64,000 bases of DNA from Caballeronia megalochromosomata (GTDB taxonomy: Bacteria > Pseudomonadota > Gammaproteobacteria > Burkholderiales > Burkholderiaceae), in contig LRBF01000078.1 of the NCBI GenBank assembly GCA_001580565.1, forward strand, positions 1-64,000. Reading direction: 5' to 3'. Each line of letters starts with the position of its first letter. Position 1 is the stretch's first letter. Under the pieces are notes generated by a model. That model had not been told where the DNA came from and searched no databases. It worked only from the letters and a program-made list of their open reading frames with translations. A program made the translations under genes and the position numbers. Shown one piece after another: positions 25,209-32,928 of this stretch.

Positions 25209-26758
25209 TGAACGGCGCCGAAAGTCTCGTGGCGACGCTGGTGGAGCAGGGCGTCGATATCTGTTTCGCCAATCCGGGCACCTCGGAGATGCATTTTCTC
25301 GCCGCGCTCGGCGGCAATCCGAAGATGCGCAGCGTGCTGTGCCTGTTCGAAGGCGTGGCCACCGGCGCCGCCGACGGCTGGTATCGCATGAAGGACAAGC
25401 CTGCGTCCACCTTGCTGCATCTCGGGCCGGGCCTGGCGAACGGGCTGGCGAACATCCACAACGCGAAGCGCGCTTCGTCGGGGATGGTCAATGTCGTCGG
25501 CGAGCATTCGGTGTCGCATCTGAAGTACGATCCGCCGCTGACCTCGGATATCGAAGGTCTCGCGCGCCCGCTGAGTCATTGGGTGCGGCGCGCGGAATCG
25601 TCGAACACGATCGCCTGGGACGCGGCGCAGGCTGTGGCCAAGGCGAGCGAGCATCCGGGCCAGATCGCCACGCTAATTCTGCCGGGCGATACCTCGTGGC
25701 AACCCGTCGATGCCGCGTCCGCGTTGCCGCCCAGGCACGTCGATGCGCGCCGGGCGCCGAGCGTCGCGCGCATCGAACATGTGGCGCGCGTGCTGCGTTC
25801 GGGCGAGCCGGCGTTGATCGTTCTGGCGAACAAGTCCACGCGTGGCGCGGCGCTCGACAAGGCGGGCCGCGTCGCGGCCGCGACGGGCGTGGTGCTCGGC
25901 TCGCAGTTCTTCACGGCGCGCATTGAGCGCGGCGCGGGACGTGTGCCGCTCGCGCGCATTCCGTATGCGGTCGCGCAAGCCCAGGCGTTTCTGAAGGACT
26001 ATAAGCACATCATCACGGTCGAGACGCGCGAGCCCGTCGCGTTCTTCGCGTATCCGGACAAGCCGAGCCTGCTCAAGGCGGAAGGCACGCTCGTGCATCC
26101 GCTCGTCGAGGCCGACGAAGACAGCGAACTCGCCTTCGACATGCTGTTGCAGGCGCTCGACGCGGCCGCCACGACACCGCTTCTTCAGGCGCGCATCGAA
26201 ACGCCGGTGCCCACGGGCGCGCTGAATCCGACGAGCATCGCGCATGTGCTCGCGGCCGGCTTGCCGGAGCACTGCATTGTCGTGGACGAGTCGCTGACGA
26301 CGGGGCGCGAATCCATGAGCCTGACCATGGGCGCGCGGCCGCACGATCTCATCAACAACATGGGCGGCTCGATCGGTTATGCGACGCCCGTTGCGACCGG
26401 CGCGGCGCTGGCGTGTCCCGAGCGGCGCGTCATCTGCATGGTCGGCGACGGCAGCGCGATGTACACCATCCAGTCGCTCTGGACGCAGGCGCGCGAGGGA
26501 CTGAACGTCACGACGATCATCTTCGCCAACCACAGCTACGCGATCCTCAAGGCCGAATACGCCAACATGGGCGCGGGCGCGCCGGGCGAACGCGCGTTGT
26601 CAATGATCGACATCGACAAGCCGCGTATCGACTGGCTGGCGATGGCGAAAAGCATGGGCGTGCCGGCAGTGGCCGTCGAGACGGCGGAAGGCTTTTACAA
26701 GGCGCTGGTCGATTCGACGCGCGAAGCCGGTCCGAGCCTGATCGAAGTACGGCTTTGA
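25208..26758 (+). CDS. Thiamine-diphosphate-dependent enzyme, acetolactate synthase/benzoylformate decarboxylase-like
   Basis: 516 residues with the three-domain TPP layout. E48 in LFEGVATGAADG is the conserved catalytic glutamate of the PYR domain; MVGDGSAMYTIQ near residue 413 begins the Mg-TPP motif of the PP domain, closing with FANHSYAIL. The FAD-site features of true acetolactate synthases are not evident, so a 2-oxo acid decarboxylase or lyase of the IlvB-like group is more likely. It is translationally coupled to the HpcH/HpaI aldolase gene. It could decarboxylate a 2-oxo acid made by the pathway or join two fragments. Confidence 0.85.
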   Translation: MNGAESLVATLVEQGVDICFANPGTSEMHFLAALGGNPKMRSVLCLFEGVATGAADGWYRMKDKPASTLLHLGPGLANGLANIHNAKRASSGMVNVVGEHSVSHLKYDPPLTSDIEGLARPLSHWVRRAESSNTIAWDAAQAVAKASEHPGQIATLILPGDTSWQPVDAASALPPRHVDARRAPSVARIEHVARVLRSGEPALIVLANKSTRGAALDKAGRVAAATGVVLGSQFFTARIERGAGRVPLARIPYAVAQAQAFLKDYKHIITVETREPVAFFAYPDKPSLLKAEGTLVHPLVEADEDSELAFDMLLQALDAAATTPLLQARIETPVPTGALNPTSIAHVLAAGLPEHCIVVDESLTTGRESMSLTMGARPHDLINNMGGSIGYATPVATGAALACPERRVICMVGDGSAMYTIQSLWTQAREGLNVTTIIFANHSYAILKAEYANMGAGAPGERALSMIDIDKPRIDWLAMAKSMGVPAVAVETAEGFYKALVDSTREAGPSLIEVRL

Positions 26759-26803
26759 CATCCAGCGAAACAAGCAACGATACAAGCAACAGGAGCACAC
26801 AGC

Positions 26804-27697
26804 ATGACAACGACGCAAACCGAAGCGCCGACGTTGCGCGTCAATCTCGCGGAATACGCGGTGACGAAGGCGATGCGCAACGGCCAGGTGAAGTCCGATC
26901 TCGTGAACCTCGACTTCTGCGGGCCGACACCCGCGCACAACGGCTTCAAGGCGATGGTGCGCGAGAGCAGGTTCGACGCCGGCGAGCTGGCGATCGTCAC
27001 GTTCCTGCAGGCGAAGGCCTACGGCAAGCCCTATGTGCTGCTGCCCGCGCCGATCTCGGGACGTTTCCAGCATCACTGCGCGGGCTACAACATCGACTTC
27101 GGTCATCTCGATCCGAAGGATATCGAAGGAAAAAAGGTCGGTGTGCGCACCTACACGCAAACGACCGCGCTGTGGATTCGAGGCATTCTGCGCCATGAAT
27201 ACGGCGTCGATTTGGACAAGGTCACGTGGATGACGCTCGGCGACGGCCATCTCGCCGAATACAGCGATCCGCAGAATTGCCAGCGTTTGCCGTCGGGTTC
27301 CTCTATTCCGCAAATGATGCTCGACGGCGAACTCACCGCCGCCTTGCTCGGCGAAGACATGCCGAAGGACGAACGCGTGCGCACGCTGGTGCCTGACGCG
27401 CAGGCCTCCGCGAAAGACTGGTTCGCGCGCTCGGGCGTCGTCCCGATCAATCACATGTTCGTGGTCCACGAGAAGCTCTCGAAAGAGCGGCCGGATGTCG
27501 TGCGCGAGCTGTATCGCATGGTCGTGGAAAGCCGCGCGAACGCGGAGAGCGTTCCCGCCGTTTTTCCGCTCATCGGACTCGAAGCGAACCGCAAGGGCCT
27601 GCAACTGGCCGTCGACTGGGCGCTCGACCAGAAGATCATTCCACGTCGTCTGTCCGTCGACGAGTTGTTCGACGATGTGACCGGTAGCCTCGGTTAA
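26804..27697 (+). CDS. 4,5-dihydroxyphthalate decarboxylase (Pht5)-like protein 2
   Basis: 297 residues without signal peptide, same family as 21464-22435. Marks: RVNLAEYAVTKAMRNGQV, GFKAMVRESRFDAGELAIVTF and GKKVGVRTYTQTTALWIRG. The two family members are clearly diverged, so they are not a recent duplication and may act on different ring positions or different substrates. It is followed 17 bp later by an MFS carrier in the same direction. As for its relative, a binding-protein role without export is chemically less plausible than a decarboxylase. Confidence 0.8.
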   Translation: MTTTQTEAPTLRVNLAEYAVTKAMRNGQVKSDLVNLDFCGPTPAHNGFKAMVRESRFDAGELAIVTFLQAKAYGKPYVLLPAPISGRFQHHCAGYNIDFGHLDPKDIEGKKVGVRTYTQTTALWIRGILRHEYGVDLDKVTWMTLGDGHLAEYSDPQNCQRLPSGSSIPQMMLDGELTAALLGEDMPKDERVRTLVPDAQASAKDWFARSGVVPINHMFVVHEKLSKERPDVVRELYRMVVESRANAESVPAVFPLIGLEANRKGLQLAVDWALDQKIIPRRLSVDELFDDVTGSLG

Positions 27698-27714
27698 GGA
27701 CATCGGAGAGCAAA

Positions 27715-28989
27715 GTGGAGATCACCCGGGTCGAACGCGCGCGGACCGAAAACCGCTGGGGCATCCTCGTGCTGCTCGCGCTTGGGCTCATGATCTCGCA
27801 CGTGGATCGCACGAGTATGTCCGCGGCTTTCGCGGACCATCATTTCGTCCGGGAATTCGCACTGACGCACGTTCAGCGCGGATGGCTCGGCTCTGCGATG
27901 TTCTGGTCGTATGGCCTGCTTCAATTGCCGATGGGCTGGCTGGTCGATCGCTACGGCGTGAAGTGGCCATATGCGATCTGCTTCCTGTTCTGGTGTCTCG
28001 CGGCCGCCGCAACCGGCATGGTGACGACGCTCTGGGCGCTCATCATCGTGCGCCTGATGATCGGCGTCGCGGAATCCATCGTGGTTCCCGCGACGTATCG
28101 GTATCTCGCCGATCATTTCGATGAAACGCGAAAGGGCACGGCGCTCGGCATCTATTCCATCGGCGGAAAGATGGGACCGGCGCTCGGCGCACCCATTGCG
28201 GCGTGGCTCATCTCGACGAGTTCATGGAAAGCGATGTTCGTGATCACCGGACTCGTCGGATTGATCTGGCTCGCTCCGTGGCTGCTGATGCTCAACAACG
28301 ACTTTCCTTCCGGCGCGCAACTCGCCGTCGCCACAAAGCGGGCGGCGTCGGTGCCGCTCGCGAACCTGCTGTCGAGTCCGGTCGTGTGGGGCGGGTTGAT
28401 TACCAACTTTTGCTACAGCTACTTCGCGTTCTACTGCATGACGTGGATGCCGGCTTATCTCGTCGAGCAGCGCGGCCTGTCGCTCGGTGACTCGGGTCTC
28501 CATACGTTCTTCAGTTTCGTGGGCATTGCTGTCGTGGCTGCAGTCGCGGGATGGGCGGCCGACCAGTTGATCGGACGCGGATTCGATGCCGTGATCGTGC
28601 GTAAGTCGTTCATCGTGGCCGGTTTCGTGGGCGGCACCACGGTGCTGCTCGGCGCGTATTCCCATTCGCCGCAGATGGCCTTGCTGTGGAATGTCGTGTC
28701 GCTTTCGCTGCTCGGCCTCGTTACCGCGAACAATCTGGCGCTCGTCAAACTCACGCTGATTCCCAAGCAGGCGGTCGGACTGAATACGGGCCTGCAGCAA
28801 GTGGCGACGAGTCTCGCGGGCGGCGTATCGGCGAGCCTGTCGGGATGGCTGCTTCATATCGGGCACAGCTATACCTTGCCGATGCTCGCAATCTTCGCGT
28901 TCCTGCTGCTCGGGGCCGCAAGCACCGTCGTGCTGCTTCGAAGGAAGTGGGCGCCCAGGGTCAATGCTCCCATGCGTGACGTGTCATGA
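27715..28989 (+). CDS. ACS-family MFS transporter 1
   Basis: 424 residues with 12 predicted membrane segments; GTG start after GGAGAG. Anion:cation symporter marks: SHVDRTSMSAAF in helix 1, GWLVDRYGVKWPYAI in the 2-3 loop, GVAESIVVPATYRYL and a C-terminal half with LIPKQAVGLNTGLQQVATSLAGG. The family imports organic anions such as hexuronates and phthalate or protocatechuate-type acids with protons. It is a paralogue of the carrier at 32929-34200. The stop overlaps the next start by four bases (ATGA). Confidence 0.9.
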   Translation: MEITRVERARTENRWGILVLLALGLMISHVDRTSMSAAFADHHFVREFALTHVQRGWLGSAMFWSYGLLQLPMGWLVDRYGVKWPYAICFLFWCLAAAATGMVTTLWALIIVRLMIGVAESIVVPATYRYLADHFDETRKGTALGIYSIGGKMGPALGAPIAAWLISTSSWKAMFVITGLVGLIWLAPWLLMLNNDFPSGAQLAVATKRAASVPLANLLSSPVVWGGLITNFCYSYFAFYCMTWMPAYLVEQRGLSLGDSGLHTFFSFVGIAVVAAVAGWAADQLIGRGFDAVIVRKSFIVAGFVGGTTVLLGAYSHSPQMALLWNVVSLSLLGLVTANNLALVKLTLIPKQAVGLNTGLQQVATSLAGGVSASLSGWLLHIGHSYTLPMLAIFAFLLLGAASTVVLLRRKWAPRVNAPMRDVS

Positions 28990-30239
28990 CACCTTCGCAC
29001 CAAACGTCATCGCCGTCCGTGCAGACTCATCCCGACGATGTGACGTCCCTGCTGCGTCACGCGTCGCTCATGCGCTTCCTGATTGCGCGCGTCGGCTCGA
29101 TCAGCGCGCAGCAAATGCTGATGCTCGCGATCAGCTGGCACATGTATGACCTGACATCGAGCGCATGGGATCTCGGCCTCGTCGGCCTGTTTCAGTTCGT
29201 CCCCGGTCTCGCCACGACGCTCATCGCAGGGCATTGCGCCGACCGGCTGCATCGTGGACGGATGGTCGCTGCGTGCCTGGCATTGCAGGCGGTCGTGGCG
29301 ACGCTTCTGATAGTGTCCACCGCTACGCACAACGTGACGCGCGACGTGCTGCTGACGCTCTCGCTCGTGCTCGGCGCGATCAGACCGTTCCAGATGGCAG
29401 GGCAGCAGGCCCTCTTGCCGATGCTCGTCCCGCCCAGACTGCTCGCTCGCTCGATGGCGCTCAGCACGGTGGTCCAGCAAATCTCGGTGATCGCCGGGCC
29501 GGCGTTGGGCGGAGTGCTGTTCGCGGTCAGCGTCGGCACGGTATATCTGACGAGCGCGCTGCTGTTCTGCATCAGCGCCGTGATGTACGCGTTCGTTCGA
29601 TACGACTACACGCCGCCGTCGCGCGAACCGGTAACGCGAGACACGATACTCGCGGGCTTGCGCTTCATCTGGGGTAGTCCGCTGCTGCTGGGCGCGATCT
29701 CGCTCGATCTTTTCGCGGTCCTGTTCGGCGGCGCAACGGCGCTGCTTCCCGTCTACGCGAAGCAGATTCTGCACGTCGGACCGCAAGGACTGGGCTTGCT
29801 GCGCTCGGCGCCGGCCATGGGCGCGTTGTGCGTCGGACTCGTGCTTTCACGACGCGCAATTGTCAGCGGCGTCGGCAAGAAGCTGCTGGTCGCGGTGGCG
29901 GTCTATGGCGTGTCGATCGCCGCATTCGGCCTTTCGCGATGGTTTCCCGTTTCGCTGCTGTTGCTCGCGGTGTCGGGTGGCGCGGATACGATCAGCGTAA
30001 TCGTCAGGCAGACGTTGATTCAACTCGAAACGCCCGATCGCATGCGGGGGCGCGTCGCCGCGGTCAACACGCTGTTCATCGGCGCGAGCAATCAGCTCGG
30101 CGAATTCGAGTCCGGCGTGAGTGCGACGGCGCTGGGCGTCGTCGGCTCGGTCGTCGTGGGTGGCTGCGCGACGGTTGTGATCAGCGCCGCATGGAGCCGC
30201 CTTTTCAAGCCGCTCGCCAAGCGCGACGCGCTGCATTGA
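28986..30239 (+). CDS. EntS/DHA3-like MFS exporter
   Basis: 417 residues with about 12 membrane segments, of the MFS_3 group that includes the enterobactin exporter EntS. Marks: FLIARVGSISAQQMLMLAISWHMYDLT in helix 1, GHCADRLHRGRMV in the 2-3 loop and a LETPDRMRGRVAAVNTLFIGASNQLGEFESG segment in the C-terminal half. Unlike the neighbouring ACS importers this group mostly exports. Translational coupling to the importer suggests relief from a toxic intermediate, or release of a product. It is the last large gene of the Pht5/LigJ operon. Confidence 0.88.
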   Translation: MTPSHQTSSPSVQTHPDDVTSLLRHASLMRFLIARVGSISAQQMLMLAISWHMYDLTSSAWDLGLVGLFQFVPGLATTLIAGHCADRLHRGRMVAACLALQAVVATLLIVSTATHNVTRDVLLTLSLVLGAIRPFQMAGQQALLPMLVPPRLLARSMALSTVVQQISVIAGPALGGVLFAVSVGTVYLTSALLFCISAVMYAFVRYDYTPPSREPVTRDTILAGLRFIWGSPLLLGAISLDLFAVLFGGATALLPVYAKQILHVGPQGLGLLRSAPAMGALCVGLVLSRRAIVSGVGKKLLVAVAVYGVSIAAFGLSRWFPVSLLLLAVSGGADTISVIVRQTLIQLETPDRMRGRVAAVNTLFIGASNQLGEFESGVSATALGVVGSVVVGGCATVVISAAWSRLFKPLAKRDALH

Positions 30240-30290
30240 TCCGGCAGCGCGCCGTTACCGGTTTTGGATGACTGCGGTGAAGTGATCGAC

Positions 30291-30407
30291 ATGAGAGCCT
30301 TGTTTTCAAGCATAGTGCGGTATATCGAGCGCTTCGGCGCCAGCGCCCAGTTGAGTGTCCTGAATGAGATCTACGGCTTCGTCGATCCGAACGGGAAACA
30401 GCCATGA
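30291..30407 (+). CDS. Small open reading frame of 38 residues, possibly coupled to the next
   Basis: ATG at 30291 begins MRALFSSIVRYIERFGASAQ and continues through an amphipathic-helix-like stretch to a TGA at 30405-30407. The stop overlaps the next start as ATGA, the usual sign of coupled translation, and the frame begins 51 bp after the EntS-like gene. No family is recognised. It is too short to be sure it is expressed. Confidence 0.4.
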   Translation: MRALFSSIVRYIERFGASAQLSVLNEIYGFVDPNGKQP

Positions 30408-30640
30408 GCGAACCAGGGAAATCGCTTCGGTTCCTGATGCATGACTGGTTGGGGCGAGCGGGGAATATTCGAGTCAGTCGCGCCGCGCGTTCGAAGGCCA
30501 TGCCCTGGCGCGCGGTGCGTATCGACGTGACGGTGTCGTCGACGGCCTTTGCTATCGTATTTTTTCGCCACGACGATGGATCGTGGCGTGTTTATCCGCC
30601 GACCTCTCCCTCGCTTTCGATGAACCTCGTACCGACCTGA
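30404..30640 (+). CDS. Small hypothetical protein, 78 residues
   Basis: ATG at 30404 (GGGAAA upstream) overlaps the stop of the 38-codon frame before it. The product has a basic N-terminal half and a C-terminal AIVFFRHDDGSWRVYPP segment that looks like a folded beta-rich core; it resembles short hypothetical proteins found in Burkholderia-type genomes. Codon third positions are mostly G or C, like the surrounding genes. No signal peptide or membrane helix. Function unknown. Confidence 0.55.
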   Translation: MSEPGKSLRFLMHDWLGRAGNIRVSRAARSKAMPWRAVRIDVTVSSTAFAIVFFRHDDGSWRVYPPTSPSLSMNLVPT

Positions 30641-30761
30641 AGGCGTACGCAAGCGCCAGGAGCTAGGTGTCAACCCCTAATTGCTAACCCTGCTAGACTG
30701 TTTGAGCGAACTGCATACGTCCCGCGATGCAGTGTCGCCAGGCCGCACTGGGAGGTGTCGC

Positions 30762-31037
30762 ATGAAACCGCTCGTCAAAGCAGTTTTAGGGTTGGCTTTT
30801 TCAATTCCCGTTCTTTCTTTTGCGCAGACAAGCGACCAGTCCTTGACTCGTGCACAGGTTCGCGCCGATCTTATCCGCGCTGAAAATGCTGGCTACAACC
30901 CGACCGCCTGGGCGGATTTCCCTGACGGTGAAATACAGGCTGCGGAATTCCGCGTCGCTGCGCGCAAGGCGATGAAAGGCCGCGTCGACGAAACCGGCCG
31001 GAAAGGGATGCCGCAGTCCAGCGACATCGCCAGGTAG
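30762..31037 (+). CDS. DUF4148 family exported protein 1
   Basis: 91 residues with a signal peptide (KPLVKAVLGLAFSIPVLSFAQ) and the DUF4148 hallmark LTRAQVRADLIRAENAGYNP. Such small periplasmic proteins are common and numerous in Burkholderiales; their function is unknown. GGAGG lies seven bases before the ATG at 30762. A related gene faces it 30 bp downstream on the other strand. Confidence 0.85.
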   Translation: MKPLVKAVLGLAFSIPVLSFAQTSDQSLTRAQVRADLIRAENAGYNPTAWADFPDGEIQAAEFRVAARKAMKGRVDETGRKGMPQSSDIAR

Positions 31038-31067
31038 CCGCGTGACAGGACGGCACAACCGGGTGGC

Positions 31068-31334
31068 TCATCCTCCCGATTGCGCGGTCCCGCTCGACCC
31101 GGAACCATAGGCCGCGCGGGCCGCGGCTTGCTCTCGCATGATGACAGCTTCGGCGCGTCGCAGGCTTCCGGGGCAGTCGCCCGTGCAATTGCTCAACGGA
31201 TTGTAGCCAGCCCTTTCAAGTTGCACGAGGTCCGCGCGGACCTGCTCGCGCGTGAGTGTGTCGCTCGATTGAGCGAACGCCACTGCGGGAAGCAGGAAAA
31301 CGGCGGTGATGATGGTGGCGATCGAGAAGTTCAT
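31068..31334 (-). CDS. DUF4148 family exported protein 2
   Basis: 88 residues: signal peptide (NFSIATIITAVFLLPAVAFAQ) and LTREQVRADLVQLERAGYNP as in the convergent neighbour, followed by a short cysteine-containing stretch NCTGDCPG not present in the other copy. ATG at 31334 with AAGGG upstream is preferred to the longer frame from 31391, which lacks an N-terminal signal. Function unknown. Confidence 0.85.
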   Translation of the reverse strand: MNFSIATIITAVFLLPAVAFAQSSDTLTREQVRADLVQLERAGYNPLSNCTGDCPGSLRRAEAVIMREQAAARAAYGSGSSGTAQSGG

Positions 31335-31462
31335 ATTTGCCCTTTGATATGTGTCTGCCGTGTGATCAGCAGCGATAGACGAATTACACACTAAGGGTAA
31401 ATACTGAGTCTATTGAATTATCAAGCCTGGCGTTTGACCATTTGGTTAGGCCTTGGTCGAGC

Positions 31463-32488
31463 CTAGAACTTGTGCGTCATCCCTAACACGATGCCTCGCG
31501 CATACGCGCCGGGCGCGGTCGGAATGCCGCTGTATTGCGTGCCGTCGAGCGTGTAATTCGCTTGACCGTGGTTATCGATCAAACCGGCAGCCACGTAAAG
31601 ACTAGTCGCCTTGGACAGGAAATACTCGTAGGTGAGACCGATCTGCTGTGCGTTCTTTCCCTGTCCGGCGCGATCATGGGCATAGCCGTACATGACCGAA
31701 ACGAGATTGAACGGATCGAGCAGATAAGACATGGATGCTTCGTAAATGTCGCGATTTTCGCTGTTGTCCGTCTGCCGTTCCGACTGATATGCGAGATACA
31801 CACGCAGATGGCCCGCGCGATAGCCCGCCGCCGCGCGCCATACCTTCTGCACGGAACTGCCGGTGGCATTGCCTTGCGATTCATAGCCGGCGGACATGCG
31901 AAACGGGCCGTTCACATAGCGCGCGACCACATTATAGAAGTGCAAGCCATTGCTTGGCTTCATCGTCTGGTCGCGCAAGGAGATCATGGCTTGCGTGCTC
32001 AAGCCGTAAATCGTGGGCGCAAAATAAGCGATCGCATTGTTCGCGCGCACGGTCACGTCCTGGAAGTTGTTGATCGGCGATGCAATGCTTTTCACCGCAG
32101 TCGGATCGATCTCGCCGTTCAGGAAAAGATATTCGGGCTTCTTCTGACGTCCGATGCGCAACTCGCCGAACGGTCCGCTCATGCCGACCCACGCGAGCCG
32201 GTTCCATGCGGCGGTCGAATCGGTCGCTGCGCCCGTCACGCCGGAAAAACCCTGTTCAAGCTGGAAATTGATGCGATAACCGCCGCCGATGTCTTCGCTG
32301 CCTCTCAAGCCATACACGATGGCGAAAAGTCCGCTCGATACCGCACGCACAACCGATCCCTGACCGCCGTTCTGAAATTCGACGCCGTTATCGACGATGC
32401 CATAAAGCGTCAACGACGATTGCGCTTGAGCATTATCGAATGCGCCTGAAAAGCAAAGCGCCAGGGGCAAAAGGACCCTCTTTTTCAT
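31463..32488 (-). CDS. General porin (Porin_4 family), second copy
   Basis: 341-residue outer-membrane barrel. A signal peptide of about 22 residues ends in AQA, followed by SSLTLYGIVDNGVEF, GLRGSEDIGGGYRINFQLEQGFSG, and a C-terminal GMTHKF ending in phenylalanine. It is clearly paralogous to the porin at 38580-39602: both carry the RAVS(S/G)GLFA, NFQLEQGFSGVTGAA and MYGYAHDR segments. It is divergent from the MFS carrier at 32929, and the shared 440-bp region carries an inverted pair of candidate regulator sites. Confidence 0.92.
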   Translation of the reverse strand: MKKRVLLPLALCFSGAFDNAQAQSSLTLYGIVDNGVEFQNGGQGSVVRAVSSGLFAIVYGLRGSEDIGGGYRINFQLEQGFSGVTGAATDSTAAWNRLAWVGMSGPFGELRIGRQKKPEYLFLNGEIDPTAVKSIASPINNFQDVTVRANNAIAYFAPTIYGLSTQAMISLRDQTMKPSNGLHFYNVVARYVNGPFRMSAGYESQGNATGSSVQKVWRAAAGYRAGHLRVYLAYQSERQTDNSENRDIYEASMSYLLDPFNLVSVMYGYAHDRAGQGKNAQQIGLTYEYFLSKATSLYVAAGLIDNHGQANYTLDGTQYSGIPTAPGAYARGIVLGMTHKF

Positions 32489-32928
32489 AGTGTCTCCTGC
32501 TTTAATTATCGACTGTCTATGCGCGGAACCGCGACGCGAGCGTTTGCATCAGGCGCGATGAGAGGCCGAGTATGTCCTGGCGCGGCCAGACCGATCGAGG
32601 CGATGTGTGTGCGTTTCGCACCAGGCGCGGCGGCTCGCTCTAAAGAACGCGAACCTTATTTATGGTCGGCGACCCGATGCGACATCGGCTGTCGCGTCGG
32701 AAAGCGAATGCAGAACAGGGGATTGCGAGGGGTGCGTCCCTGCACAAAAGTAAGTTTCGCCGGGATTTAATTCCGATTTCGACCGGATTTTTAAGCAGGC
32801 GAGTCTTCTCGCGCTGCCCTAAAAGAAAAGTGCCATCGAAACTCAGTTTTGTGTAGGGACTCGGGCGACGCCTTTACTTATTCTTGCTTCCATCAAGAAA
32901 ATTCAATCGAACAGAAGAGACAGGGCAT
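32489..32928. other. Divergent control region between porin and MFS carrier
   Basis: 440 bp without a gene. Its base composition is more AT-rich near the MFS end. It carries the inverted motif pair at 32736-32754 and 32842-32860. Confidence 0.6.
32736..32860. promoter_or_regulatory. Inverted pair of candidate AraC-type operator sites
   Basis: GTCCCTGCACAAAAGTAAG at 32736-32754 and, on the opposite strand, GTCCCTACACAAAACTGAG at 32842-32860 match at 16 of 19 positions. One faces each divergent gene. Partial copies stand before other genes of the same half of the island: CACAAAAGTT on the minus strand at 37360-37369, CAGGGACGCACC at 35264-35275 and TGCAGGGACGC at 40797-40807. The AraC regulator at 39809 is the natural candidate to bind them. 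Confidence 0.5.
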
